From Halobacillus andaensis (GTDB lineage: Bacteria; Bacillota; Bacilli; Bacillales; Halobacillaceae), in NCBI RefSeq assembly GCF_014636475.1, contig NZ_BMEL01000003.1, forward strand, positions 620,001 to 684,000: a stretch of 64,000 bases of DNA. Direction: 5' to 3'. The position numbers were made by a program, and so were the translations under genes. Below are positions 1-8,459 of this stretch, in pieces (position 1 is the stretch's first letter; each line of letters starts with the position of its first letter). The notes beneath the pieces were generated by a model that saw nothing but the letters and a program-made list of their open reading frames with translations, searched no databases and was not told the DNA's origin.

Positions 1-124
1 TTATTAAATCCTTGTAAACATATTCAGGAAATAAAGACTACATATCACTCTCTCTTAAGCAATACTTGAAGATCATTTATCCCATAATTAGACAGTTCTC
101 CTTCGATCTTCCTATGAAACATGG

Positions 125-186
125 TTTACTTTTCCATTTATTACTTTACATTAATTAACATCTAATTAAAACTCGGCCCCTATAAT
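125..186 (+). promoter_or_regulatory. Probable PhoP-box promoter of the phoD-tat operon
   Basis: Three TT(A/T)ACA-like hexamers lie in phase: TTTACA at 145-150, TTAACA at 155-160 and TTAAAA at 166-171, spaced 10 and 11 bp apart. A fourth, looser one (TTTACT) is at 125-130. A good -10 (TATAAT) is at 181-186 with no matching -35, so the repeats sit at about -22 to -48. That is the position and periodicity of PhoP tandem boxes in Bacillus Pho-regulon promoters. Activation by PhoP-P under phosphate limitation is inferred. Confidence 0.65.
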
Positions 187-229
187 AGCAGTTGTTCAAA
201 CCTAGCAATCTAGAAAGGGGCATAATTGT

Positions 230-1978
230 ATGGCTAAGGAACAATCGATCAATGACCTTATTCACCGTTTAAACGAAGAAACATTACACAAAGATCTGGA
301 TCGACGTGATTTTCTTCAGGGAGCTGGGAAAGTAGCCGGTCTCTCATTAGGAATGGTGATCGCTCAGTCCATGGGAGGTGTCAGTGTTGATGCAGAGGAG
401 GAAAGCTTCAACAGCTACCCCTTTACCCTGGGTGTAGCTTCTGGTGATCCGCTGTCTGACAGCGTCATTTTATGGACGAGGCTGGCCATCGATCCTTTAC
501 ATGGCGGAGGAATGCCGAATCGCACCATTTCTGTACGATGGGAAATCGCGAAGGATGAGAATTTTCGCCAGCTCGTTCAACGGGGCACAGAAATGGCAAG
601 CCCTGAACTTGCTCATTCGGTCCACGTCGATGCGAACGGACTGGAATCCGACACTTCTTACTTCTTCCGATTTAAAGTCGGTCAAGACTACTCCCCTGTT
701 GGTAAAACAAAAACATTACCAGCTTCCGGGGCGTCTGTGAGCAGTCTTTCATTCGCTTTTGCTTCCTGTCAGCAATATGAACATGGCTACTATACCGCTT
801 ATAAACACATGGCAAAAGAGGACCTGGATCTGGTGTTTCATCTTGGTGACTATATTTATGAGTACGGACCGGATGAATATGTGGCGAGTACGGGAAACGT
901 CCGCACGCATAAAGGTCCGGAAATAAGATCATTAGAGGATTACCGTAACCGTCATGCACAGTATCGTACCGATAAAGACCTTCAATCCGCTCATGCAGCG
1001 TTTCCTTGGATTGTCACCTGGGATGACCATGAAGTGGAAAACAATTATGCCAATGATATTCCGGAAAAAGATCAATCGGTTGAGGAATTTGTAAAGCGTC
1101 GGATAGCGGCTTACCAAGCCTATTACGAACACATGCCTCTTCGTCAGTCGTCAATGCCTAACGGAGCTGATATGCAATTGTATCGTCATTTCTCCTATGG
1201 CGACCTGGCGAATTTTTATGTGCTCGACACTCGGCAGTACCGATCCGACCAAGCCAATGGAGACCAAAGCTCACCACAAACCCATGAATCACTAGACCCG
1301 TCTCGCACGCTGCTCGGGGATCAACAGGAACAGTGGCTGCTCGATCATCTTGATCAATCTCACTCTCATTGGAATGTACTGGCGCAGCAAATCTTTTTCG
1401 CGAAAAGAAACTACGGACCCAGCCCGGAAGAACCGCTGTACAGTATGGATGGCTGGGATGGCTACATACCTGCCCGGCAGCGCATCATTGACTTCGCTAA
1501 CGAAAAAGACATGGATAACTTGATTGTACTAACCGGAGATGTCCATGCGAATTGGAGCTCTAACCTGCTGGCTGACTTCGATGACTTAACGTCTCGTATT
1601 TTAGGTGCTGAATTTGTTGGTACCTCTATTACATCTGGTGGAAACGGTGCTGATAAGCGGGCCGATACCGACAGAATTCTAAAGCAGAACGAACACATTC
1701 AATTTTTTAATGATTATCGAGGCTATGTCAGATGTGAAGTTACGTCGACGAGCTGGAAAACAGACTATCGTGTCCTCCCTTTCGTATCTCAGCCTGGTGC
1801 CGATGTATCAACTCGTGCCTCCTTCGTCTATGAAAAGGATCAGTCCGGCCTGAAGGAAGTATCGGCTACCGTTGTACCGGAAGGAAAAGCGTCATCCAGT
1901 GAAGTCGAGGAAGATCGTCATCACGCGCACAACCGAGCTCACAACAAGCAGATGAAAAAACAAAAACAACCGAATTAA
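230..1978 (+). CDS. phoD: Alkaline phosphatase D (phosphodiesterase/phosphatase), Tat-exported
   Basis: A PhoD-family secreted phosphodiesterase/phosphatase that releases phosphate outside the cell. The first 55 or so residues are a long twin-arginine signal (RRDFLQGAG, Arg25-Arg26) followed by a hydrophobic stretch. Metal-binding blocks typical of PhoD are present: GDPLSDSVILWTRL (about 72), HLGDYIYEYG (about 204), TWDDHEVENNY (about 263) and TGDVHANW (about 435). At 582 residues it is the usual family length. The C-terminus is His/Lys-rich. The start follows an AGAAAGGGG Shine-Dalgarno and fits the Tat signal. tatC begins 11 bp downstream, so the enzyme and part of its export machinery are co-transcribed, as in B. 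subtilis phoD-tatAd-tatCd. Identity is secure. Confidence 0.95.
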   Translation: MAKEQSINDLIHRLNEETLHKDLDRRDFLQGAGKVAGLSLGMVIAQSMGGVSVDAEEESFNSYPFTLGVASGDPLSDSVILWTRLAIDPLHGGGMPNRTISVRWEIAKDENFRQLVQRGTEMASPELAHSVHVDANGLESDTSYFFRFKVGQDYSPVGKTKTLPASGASVSSLSFAFASCQQYEHGYYTAYKHMAKEDLDLVFHLGDYIYEYGPDEYVASTGNVRTHKGPEIRSLEDYRNRHAQYRTDKDLQSAHAAFPWIVTWDDHEVENNYANDIPEKDQSVEEFVKRRIAAYQAYYEHMPLRQSSMPNGADMQLYRHFSYGDLANFYVLDTRQYRSDQANGDQSSPQTHESLDPSRTLLGDQQEQWLLDHLDQSHSHWNVLAQQIFFAKRNYGPSPEEPLYSMDGWDGYIPARQRIIDFANEKDMDNLIVLTGDVHANWSSNLLADFDDLTSRILGAEFVGTSITSGGNGADKRADTDRILKQNEHIQFFNDYRGYVRCEVTSTSWKTDYRVLPFVSQPGADVSTRASFVYEKDQSGLKEVSATVVPEGKASSSEVEEDRHHAHNRAHNKQMKKQKQPN

Positions 1979-1989
1979 AGGAGTAACCT

Positions 1990-2727
1990 ATGGAAGAAAA
2001 AAATCTCCAGCTCGTTGGCCATTTAGAGGAACTCCGGAAAAGAATAATCATCACGTTACTGTCATTTGTGGCTTTTCTCATTGGAGGTTTTGTATTTGTT
2101 CGACCGATCTACAGATGGCTGATCAAAGACCTGGACGCGAAACTTGCCGTTCTTGGCCCGGGTGACATCCTTTGGGTTTACCTTATGATTGCCGCCGTCA
2201 TTGCTCTGGCTGCAACCATTCCTGTCGCTGCGTTTCAAGTATGGCTGTTCGTAAAGCCGGCACTGAATCAAGAGGAGCGCAAAGTCACCTTACAGTTCAT
2301 ACCGGCGCTGTTCTTTCTGTTTCTTTTCGGTATATCATTTGGTTATTTTCTGTTATTCCCGCTCGTCTTAGGGTTCCTGACCTCCCTTTCAGACGGACAG
2401 TTCGAAATGATGTTTACCGCTGATAAATATTTTCGATTTTTATTAAATCTGACCGTTCCATTTGGATTGTTGTTTGAAATGCCTCTTGTCATCATGTTTT
2501 TAACAAGGCTCGGCATTTTAAATCCGATCCGCCTGAAGAAAGCCAGAAAAATCGCTTACTTTATATTGGTGGTCATCTCTGTGTTAATCACACCGCCTGA
2601 TTTCTTATCTGATGTTCTCGTAATTGTTCCCTTGTTTATCTTATACGAAATCAGCATCAGCTTGTCTACGATTGTCTATAGGAGGAAATTAGCCGCCCAG
2701 AACGCTGAGGAGAAAACCGTGGCTTAA
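1990..2727 (+). CDS. tatC: Sec-independent translocase subunit TatC
   Basis: Receptor and core subunit of the twin-arginine translocase in the cytoplasmic membrane. The N-terminus carries the conserved cytoplasmic block LVGHLEELRKRII, and about six hydrophobic segments follow. The ITPPDFLSDVL motif of TatC is near residue 200. The 245-residue length is normal. It starts 11 bp after phoD behind AAAGGAG and is followed after 22 bp by a second Tat substrate gene. Its place between two exported phosphatase genes suggests it mainly serves phosphate scavenging, like B. subtilis TatCd. Confidence 0.95.
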   Translation: MEEKNLQLVGHLEELRKRIIITLLSFVAFLIGGFVFVRPIYRWLIKDLDAKLAVLGPGDILWVYLMIAAVIALAATIPVAAFQVWLFVKPALNQEERKVTLQFIPALFFLFLFGISFGYFLLFPLVLGFLTSLSDGQFEMMFTADKYFRFLLNLTVPFGLLFEMPLVIMFLTRLGILNPIRLKKARKIAYFILVVISVLITPPDFLSDVLVIVPLFILYEISISLSTIVYRRKLAAQNAEEKTVA

Positions 2728-2749
2728 CATGTAATCCAAGGAGGAAACG

Positions 2750-4169
2750 ATGATGAATAAGAATAACATGAATCGACGTGATTTTTTAAAGGCTGGCGGG
2801 GTAAGTACTGCTGCCCTCGCTCTTAGTACGACCGGTCTCTTTTCATTCAGTGAAAGCAAAGCACTCGCTTCACCAAATAAATCAAAAGGGATAATTGGAG
2901 GATATGGGCCGTTAGTCAAGGATCCAGGAGGCATTCTTGATCTTCCGCGCGGATTCCAATACCGGATCATTTCTGAAGAAGGCGATTCGCTATCTGATGG
3001 GCGCCCTATTCCTGAGAAGTTTGACGGAATGGCTGCTTTTCCGGGATCTAACAACTCTACGATTCTCGTACGAAACCATGAATTGGAGGGCAACACAAAG
3101 TATCCTGTGATCGGCAAGAACCCTTACCGTAAAGAACATACAGGCGGTACAACCACTCTAGTAGTTGGTTCCGACCGTAAAATTCAGAAAGAATACGTCT
3201 CCTCTTCCGGTACGATTTGTAATGCCATGGGGCACGTGGTTGACGTGTGAAGAGACGTTAGAAGTAGGACATGGCTATGTCTTTGAAGTCGATCCTAATG
3301 ACCCTGAAAATAAGCTATCAAAAACGCCAATCCGTGACATGGGCGCTTTTTCTCACGAAGCGACGGCAATTGATCCCGCGACAGGTATCGTCTACTTGAC
3401 TGAGGATGCAGGACCAAGCTATCTGTATCGATTCATTCCAAATGACCGCAGCCAGAAGCTCGGATCCTTGCAAAAAGGCGGCAAACTACAAGCCGCGGCG
3501 ATTGAAGAGATGAGTTCAGATGAGACTAGTAAATTCTATACAGGGCAGCAATTCGGCGTCGTTTGGAAGGATGTTGATCCTGAGAAACCTACCTTAGAAG
3601 CCGGACAAAAAGGGTGCATTGCGTTCAGCCGTTTAGAAGGAGCTTACTTTGAAGGGGGTGTCTTCTGGTTTGATGACACTTCGGCAGGTGACAAAGACTT
3701 AGGACGCGTTTATCGTTATATCCCTGCTACAAATACGCTGGAGCTTTTCTATGAATCCAGCTCTGCAAACGACTTAGAAATGCCAGATAACATTTGCATT
3801 ACCCCGTGGGGCGACCTCTGGATCGCGGAAGATGGTGATGGCGTCGACCGCATTATTGGCATGACTCCTGAAGGCGAAACCTATGTCTTTGCAGAAAATA
3901 AGATCAACGATTCAGAACTCGCCGGACCTACTTTCTCTACACAAGGAGATACCTTTTTCGTCAATATTCAATCACCGGGGATCACCTTTGCCATTTGGGG
4001 ACCTTTTGCAAGGAAAAATGCTGGGCGCCGAAGACAAATGGGGCATGCCGCTCCGCCACAGCCATACGCTCCGCAAGTCTCAGACAAGCTATCGGCCTTC
4101 GCTGAAGTACAGGGAATGTCCGATCTAGAAGCCGCCGCCTTTCAGCGTCACGGCATGACAATTGTATAA
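2750..4169 (+). pseudogene. phoX: PhoX-type alkaline phosphatase gene, frameshifted by a small internal deletion
   Basis: A DUF839/PhoX phosphatase with a twin-arginine signal (NRRDFLKAGG) behind a strong AAGGAGG site. Frame 1 is open from 2750 and ends in a stop at 3248-3250. The homologous continuation (PWGTWLTCEET and the remainder to the stop at 4169) is in another frame from about 3225. PhoX proteins normally read GTxRNCAGGxTPWGTW across this point. Here the sequence goes from GTICN to PWGTW with one stray base, so about 17 bases seem to be missing, including the block with the conserved Cys. From memory that Cys is an iron ligand in PhoX. Both flanks are otherwise well conserved, so the event is recent or a sequence error. 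The gene sits inside the phoD-tat operon, 22 bp after tatC and 22 bp before tatA. Confidence 0.85.
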
Positions 4170-4191
4170 AAAATTATGTGGAGGTGATCCT

Positions 4192-4410
4192 ATGTTAACT
4201 AATATCGGAATTCCAGGTTTAATTCTCGTCCTCGTCATCGCCTTAATCATTTTCGGACCGTCGAAACTCCCGGAAATCGGACGCGCATTTGGAAGCACAT
4301 TAAAAGAATTTAAAAACGCAACGAACGAGCTTGTGAACGGAGATGAAAAACCGGAAGAGAAGAAAAATCTGAAAGCTGTAGATGAAGACAACCAAAAGAC
4401 GGGAAGCTAA
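4192..4410 (+). CDS. tatA: Twin-arginine translocase pore subunit TatA
   Basis: A TatA-type subunit: a short N-terminal membrane helix ([17 protein letters not shown]), the [14 protein letters not shown] hinge, an amphipathic helix and a charged tail. It supplies the pore-forming partner to TatC. The start at 4192 (MLTNIGIPG) is chosen over an in-frame ATG 30 bases upstream because GGAGGTGATCCT sits 5' of 4192 and the upstream start would add a polar extension. This is the last gene of the Pho/Tat operon; a strong terminator follows at once. Confidence 0.92.
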   Translation: MLTNIGIPGLILVLVIALIIFGPSKLPEIGRAFGSTLKEFKNATNELVNGDEKPEEKKNLKAVDEDNQKTGS

Positions 4411-4463
4411 GCTAATAGAAAAAAGCAAGCGGGATTTTATCCTGCTTGCTTTTTTCTATTAGC
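4411..4463 (+). terminator. Rho-independent terminator of the phoD-tat operon
   Basis: A 24-bp inverted repeat (4411-4434 with 4440-4463, one G-U pair, 5-nt loop) contains A-runs on one side and T-runs on the other. It immediately follows the tatA stop codon. Confidence 0.9.
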
Positions 4464-4552
4464 TGTGAGAACGTGCCTGGTGAATCATAAGGGTATCAAT
4501 GATTTTAATTTTTATTAGGGGTTTGGTTTATAGATCAGCGAATCAAATGGTT

Positions 4553-4795
4553 CTACTTTCCTTTGATTACTTTACTAGAAAAATGCGGATCAGATGATAG
4601 ATTGACGACTTGATCCTCCACAACCATTGTAGTCCAACCTCTGCCATCGAGATTCATTCCTTCGACAGTTCCAAGTGACTGCAGCACTAGAGCACTATCA
4701 TAGAAAGTAAGACCAAGGCTTTCTTCTAGATTACGGTCGTCAGCAGTGACGAGCAGGATGATGACATTTTCTTTAATACCTACTAAAGACCTTGG
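4553..4795 (-). pseudogene. 3' fragment of a phosphodiester glycosidase (NAGPA/DUF2233 family) gene
   Basis: On the minus strand an open frame ends with TAG at 4553-4555 and reads [20 protein letters not shown], later LQSLGTVEGMNLDGRGW and TTMVVEDQVVNLSSDP. This matches the C-terminal block of the exopolysaccharide/NAGPA phosphodiester glycosidase family (NPRTAVGI ... NLDGGGSTTMVV). Upstream of the PR motif, at about 4796, the similarity stops and IS-derived sequence of the opposite strand begins within 25 bases. The gene is therefore a truncated relic without a start. The family match is from memory of motifs. Confidence 0.6.
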
Positions 4796-4816
4796 GAAGG
4801 AAAGCGGATATACCGT

Positions 4817-4981
4817 ATGAAAAAAGAGAAAGTCGAGCGTAGCTTCGCAGATTCAAAAGAACTGCATGGGCTGCGCTATTGCCGCTTGCGCGGAAGAGAA
4901 AAAGTTCGAGAACAGGCGTTACTGACGGCTGCCTGCCAGAACATGAAAAAGATTGTCCTCCATCTAGCAAGGGTGAGCTAG
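4817..4981 (+). mobile_element. IS1182-family transposase C-terminal relic (copy 1)
   Basis: A 54-codon frame contains [16 protein letters not shown] and [13 protein letters not shown]. This is the characteristic C-terminal end of IS1182-family DDE transposases, after the catalytic Glu helix. Nothing of the rest of the transposase is present. A second, more decayed copy lies inverted at 8090-8210. The relic and its following repeat (5020-5133) keep recognisable similarity to that copy over about 250 bases. Confidence 0.75.
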
Positions 4982-5019
4982 GTGAAGGAGAGTCTTTTTC
5001 TGTCTTAAAGAAATTCCAA

Positions 5020-5133
5020 GGAGCGAGGCCCCTTCCACTCCTGCGGAAGAACGAGTGAGCCGAGATCGCCGAGCGTGGGTTTCGCGAGGAAGCTCGGGCG
5101 CTCGTCCGCGGAAAGGGAAGGGGCCTTCGCTCC
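5020..5133. repeat. Folded dispersed repeat (~110 nt) downstream of the IS relic
   Basis: The outer arms GGAGCGAGGCCCCTTCC and GGAAGGGGCCTTCGCTCC are near-perfect inverted repeats 113 nt apart. Inside are ACTCCTGCGG and CGCGGAAAG, the same inner motifs as in the repeats at 8276-8400, 14352-14515 and 32848-32958. It is much more GC-rich than its surroundings. It is probably a miniature intergenic element. Confidence 0.6.
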
Positions 5134-5184
5134 TGGCGGCAAGAAAAAAACTTGCGGAGAAACAGGAGTTTCTCCACAAGCTGA

Positions 5185-5210
5185 GGTCTGTCCCCCTTGG
5201 GGGACAGACC
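5185..5210. repeat. Perfect 12-bp palindromic hairpin
   Basis: GGTCTGTCCCCC (5185-5196) pairs perfectly with 5199-5210 across a 2-nt loop. The plus side is followed by CTTTTGC. It lies 12 bp beyond the stop of the minus-strand transporter gene. It could be a weak plus-strand terminator of the old IS or a relic of an IS end. There is no U-run on the minus side, so it is not a convincing terminator for the transporter. Confidence 0.5.
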
Positions 5211-5222
5211 CTTTTGCATCTT

Positions 5223-6551
5223 TTACATTAGCAACGGAATAAGTAAACCAGCCAGCAGCAAGATGATGGCTCCTCCTAAACGAGAGGAAATCTGAGCGAA
5301 TGGCATAAGTTCCATTCTTCTTGATGAAGATAGAACAGCTACATCTCCTGTGCCTCCCATGTTAGCCATACATAGTCCTGCCGTGATTGCAGATTCAATA
5401 GGATAGAAACCGACAAGTTTACCAAGAAGTCCTGCACCGATGACAGCACCCACTACGACACCAAGCACTGTGACGATGTATTGAAGTGTTAAGGCTTCAA
5501 GTACAGTATTTAAGTCGGTATAGGCGATTCCAATCCCGAACAAGAGAGCAAGTGTCCAGTTCTTAGCCACAAACTTATACCATTGGTTCGCTCCATCTAA
5601 GATATTTTTCGGAATGATGTCTGCGATTTTGGCCAAGGCTACAATAATGATCATTAAGGCGTAAGCATGCAGCGGGATAAATCCGGCTGCTAATGTTCCG
5701 ATCGAAAAGAATAGGATCGCTGCCATTAGTCCAATCCCCATCTTTTGAATATCAAACGATGATTTTTCTTCTTTATATTCGAACCCCTTCAATAGCTGGC
5801 CATTCCCAGTTAAAGACGGTACTTTTTTTCCAAGGATATTCAGCATACTTGCTAGAATAATAGCAAAAACGTTACCTAAAGCTAAAGCTGGAACGAGCAT
5901 AGAAATATAGTAACTAGGATCATTCCCCATTAGTTCACTATAAATTTGACTCATAGGAACGGCTCCAGCTCCCATTCCGCCTCCCATGATCGGCATTGTA
6001 ATCACAAGCACAGCATCAGTTAAAGAGAATCCGACGAGGGCACCGAACAGACCAGCCACAATCATGGCTCCGAACACCGCACCAAAGATCGGTAAGAAGT
6101 ATTTGAGGCCGACTTTTATCAAGATCTGCTTATTCATTCCTAGAATACTACCTGTAATTAAGGCAGCAATATAGAAGTTTAAGAAGCCTCCATCTTTCAT
6201 GAAGTCGTTGATCATCGTAACGGTTGAATCAGGAATTAAACCAGCATACACCATATATGCAGCACCAAAGATGGCTAAAATTGCCCCGCCTCCTAAATAG
6301 GTTTTAAGAATTGGGGTTTTATCACCGATCCATCCAAAGAGCTCGCCAAGGACCATCATAACGAGCAGACTGCCAAGCATCCCCCCTGGTAAGTTTCCTG
6401 TATACATGCTGACTAACGTCAAAGCTGTAATCGCAAAAAACCAAATAGGTGGAATACCAAATATTGTAACCGCTTTCTTTTCGTGGTTTAGAGAAGTAAC
6501 ATTAGTCTTTACAGGTTGTTGTGTACGGACTCTTTCAGCTGAACTGGACAT
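5223..6551 (-). CDS. maeN: 2-hydroxycarboxylate (malate/citrate):Na+ symporter, MaeN/CimH type
   Basis: A 442-residue, strongly hydrophobic protein of the 2HCT family with about 11 membrane segments. The two conserved Gly-rich reentrant-loop regions are visible: MGGGMGAGAVPMSQIYS (about 189-205) and NMGGTGDVAVLSSSRRMEL (about 395). The latter carries the Arg used for carboxylate binding in CitS-type carriers. Family members import malate and/or citrate with Na+. The gene lies 40 bp behind a malic enzyme gene and downstream of a MalK/MalR-like pair, so malate is the likeliest substrate. Start ATG 6551 has GGAGAG upstream. The choice between MaeN and CimH substrate range cannot be settled from sequence alone. 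Confidence 0.85.
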   Translation of the reverse strand: MSSSAERVRTQQPVKTNVTSLNHEKKAVTIFGIPPIWFFAITALTLVSMYTGNLPGGMLGSLLVMMVLGELFGWIGDKTPILKTYLGGGAILAIFGAAYMVYAGLIPDSTVTMINDFMKDGGFLNFYIAALITGSILGMNKQILIKVGLKYFLPIFGAVFGAMIVAGLFGALVGFSLTDAVLVITMPIMGGGMGAGAVPMSQIYSELMGNDPSYYISMLVPALALGNVFAIILASMLNILGKKVPSLTGNGQLLKGFEYKEEKSSFDIQKMGIGLMAAILFFSIGTLAAGFIPLHAYALMIIIVALAKIADIIPKNILDGANQWYKFVAKNWTLALLFGIGIAYTDLNTVLEALTLQYIVTVLGVVVGAVIGAGLLGKLVGFYPIESAITAGLCMANMGGTGDVAVLSSSRRMELMPFAQISSRLGGAIILLLAGLLIPLLM

Positions 6552-6591
6552 GTAAATCTCTCCTTTGCTTATAGATTCAGAGTACTTAGCG

Positions 6592-7773
6592 TTACACTAA
6601 GCACTCTACTTTTTCACTTACAGATTGCTCTACTGCATTGGCAACCGTTTGAGCTACGGTTTCGTTTAAAGCACTAGGAATGACATACTCAGGACATAGT
6701 TCTTCATCCGAAACGACTTTAGCTATTCCTTCAGCTGCGGCTACCTTCATATCAATCGTAATGTCTCTCACTTTTTTATTAAGGGCTCCTTTAAAGATGC
6801 CAGGAAAAGCAAGTAAATTATTGATTTGGTTTGGATAATCTGAACGCCCCGTCCCCACGACAATAGCTCCAGCCTCCAAAGCATCTTCAGGATAAATTTC
6901 TGGAACAGGATTGGCTAAGGCAAAAATAATAGGGTCACTATTCATCATCTGCACCTGATTTTTACTTAGGATTTCAGGAGCTGATACCCCGATAAAAATA
7001 TCTGCCCCTGCGATCACTTCATTCAACCCGCCATGCACTCGGTTCAGGTTCGTTTTTTCAGCCATAGAAGCTTGCCTTTCATTCATCCATGACGCACCTT
7101 TTCTCACAACTCCTTCTAGACTGACCAGCGTCACATCTGTAAAACCGGCATACAAAAGTAAATCAGCTATAGCAATCCCCGCCGCTCCGGCCCCGTTGAT
7201 GACAACCTTTGTGTTCAGTTTTGATTTTTTCACAATTTTTAAGGCGTTCATTAAAGCCGCTAATACGACAATCGCTGTGCCGTGCTGATCATCGTGAAAG
7301 ACAGGGATATCAAGGTCTTTTTTTAACCGCTCTTCAATTTCGAAACACCTTGGAGCTGAAATGTCTTCAAGGTTGATGCCTGAGAACGTCGGTGCCAGGG
7401 CTTTTACAATGGAAATGATCTCTTCTGTATTCTGCGTATCAAGACACAAAGGAAAAGCATCAATTCCTGCGAACTTTTTAAACAGAAGACTCTTCCCTTC
7501 CATAACTGGCAAAGCCGCTTTCGGACCAATGTCCCCTAAACCTAATACAGCCGATCCATCTGTAACAATCGCTACCATGTTTCCTTTTGATGTCAGCTCG
7601 TCTGCTTCATCAGGATTGGCCGCAATCGCTCTGCATATATCAGCAACTCCAGGCGTGTAGACTAAACTTAAATCCTCTTCCGTATCGACCGGCATTTTAC
7701 TAGCCACCTCGATCTTTCCTCTAAACGTGCGATGCAAATTTAATGTTTCTGCACTTAGATCGTCTCTACTCAT
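6592..7773 (-). CDS. NAD(P)-dependent malic enzyme
   Basis: Oxidative decarboxylation of malate to pyruvate and CO2 in the cytoplasm. Short-form malic enzyme of 393 residues, resembling B. subtilis YtsJ. Blocks: YTPGVADICRAI, GLGDIGPKAALPVMEGKSL, NLEDISAPRCFEIEERL, FHDDQHGTAIVVLAAL (metal and catalytic region) and the Rossmann GAGAAGIAI. The start is placed at ATG 7773 rather than an in-frame TTG 15 bases upstream, because the GGAGGT site lies between them. It forms an operon with the transporter. A cre site just upstream predicts CcpA repression. Confidence 0.92.
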   Translation of the reverse strand: MSRDDLSAETLNLHRTFRGKIEVASKMPVDTEEDLSLVYTPGVADICRAIAANPDEADELTSKGNMVAIVTDGSAVLGLGDIGPKAALPVMEGKSLLFKKFAGIDAFPLCLDTQNTEEIISIVKALAPTFSGINLEDISAPRCFEIEERLKKDLDIPVFHDDQHGTAIVVLAALMNALKIVKKSKLNTKVVINGAGAAGIAIADLLLYAGFTDVTLVSLEGVVRKGASWMNERQASMAEKTNLNRVHGGLNEVIAGADIFIGVSAPEILSKNQVQMMNSDPIIFALANPVPEIYPEDALEAGAIVVGTGRSDYPNQINNLLAFPGIFKGALNKKVRDITIDMKVAAAEGIAKVVSDEELCPEYVIPSALNETVAQTVANAVEQSVSEKVECLV

Positions 7774-7794
7774 TTGCTTAACCTCCAACCTCTA

Positions 7795-7810
7795 AAGAAA
7801 TCGCTTTCAT
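7795..7810 (-). promoter_or_regulatory. CcpA cre site upstream of malic enzyme
   Basis: Read on the minus strand, ATGAAAGCGATTTCTT matches the consensus WTGNAANCGNWNNCWW at every defined position. It lies 22-37 bases upstream of the malic enzyme ATG, in the leader or promoter. Carbon catabolite repression of malate use is inferred. Confidence 0.7.
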
Positions 7811-7882
7811 TTATAGGTTTCATCTTATAAGCAAACGCTTTACTTGCCCATCATATGAAAGTAAAAATCTTATTGTAATTAA

Positions 7883-7944
7883 AAAAAGCAGCCTAAGAGG
7901 CTGCTTTTTGCTTGTAGAGAAACCTCTTTTCTACAAGCTTTTTT
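7883..7944. terminator. Two tandem terminator-like hairpins
   Basis: The first is a perfect 12-bp inverted repeat (7883-7894 / 7898-7909) with A5 and T5 flanks. The second (7911-7921 / 7927-7937, one mismatch) is followed by CTTTTTT on the plus strand. They separate the malic enzyme promoter from the malR side and can stop transcription coming from either direction. Confidence 0.65.
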
Positions 7945-7993
7945 CTTGCCTCAAGGAGCTAAGGACGCTTGAGGCCACTAAAAAAATCCTTTG

Positions 7994-8080
7994 TTGAATC
8001 TCACGAATCGCTGGTCGGTGGATGCTTGCCGCGCGCTGTTCCGCAGGAGTGGAAGGGGCCAGGCTCCTTGGAAGTTCCTT
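7994..8080. repeat. Dispersed repeat fragment (copy shared with 45702 region)
   Basis: About 38 bases beginning TTGAATCTCACGAATCGC are shared almost exactly (one mismatch) with 45703-45740. The sequence then joins to the left arm of the folded repeat found in reverse at 5004-5040. This copy appears to be a fusion of two element ends with the middle deleted. Confidence 0.6.
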
Positions 8081-8089
8081 AAGCCAGAA

Positions 8090-8210
8090 AAGGACTCTCG
8101 AAAGACTTTTTCATATCTTAACAGGCAGTTGTCATCAGGGTCTGTTCCTTGACTTTTTCTTTTCCATGAAAGCTACAATAACGCAGCCCGTGCAGTTCTT
8201 TAGAAGTCGA
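8090..8210 (-). mobile_element. IS1182-family transposase C-terminal relic (copy 2, decayed)
   Basis: On the minus strand the frame reads [20 protein letters not shown], then TLMTTAC, a TAA stop, then DMKKS. It aligns with copy 1 at 4817-4981 but has an in-frame stop and more substitutions. Together with copy 1 it brackets the malic enzyme/transporter pair in inverted orientation. Confidence 0.7.
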
Positions 8211-8275
8211 CAGCCCAGAAAGCTCCTAGAATTCTCGCTGTTTCTAAAACCCCTTTGGATAAGAGCAAACTAGAT

Positions 8276-8400
8276 AAAGGGACGGAAAAAGTGACGACTC
8301 CTGCGGGATAAGCAGACAGGAGAGGCCCCGGAGATCGCAGATAGAGGAGACTTTCCGTCATGCCCAGCGGAAAGCGGCGCTTTTGCTGTTCCTTTTCTCC
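8276..8400. repeat. Folded dispersed repeat (~110 nt family)
   Basis: Arms GACGGAAAAAGT and GACTTTCCGTC enclose GACTCCTGCGGG and similar blocks, followed by CCCAGCGGAAAGCGG. The right tail (GCGGAAAGCGGC, then TGTTCCTTTTCTCCAGA and AAAATGAAGGAA) matches the tail of the copy at 14484-14540. The remainder of the gap 8401-8459 holds nothing I can identify. Confidence 0.6.
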
Positions 8401-8459
8401 AGACAAAAATGAAGGAACTACCTTATAACCCTATATTAGATCTGATCTGTCTAAGCTTT

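Noticed and set aside
4773-5219. 148-codon minus-strand frame across the IS relic and folded repeat
   Set aside because: It crosses a transposase relic on the other strand and a palindromic repeat, has no ribosome site and an Arg/Ser/Pro-rich composition typical of a non-coding frame.
7829-7845. Second cre-like site (AAGCAAACGCTTTAC) upstream of malic enzyme
   Set aside because: It misses the consensus at two or three defined positions, whereas the site at 7795-7810 matches fully.
8200-8406. 68-codon minus-strand frame
   Set aside because: It runs through a dispersed folded repeat and the edge of an IS relic; no ribosome site or family pattern.
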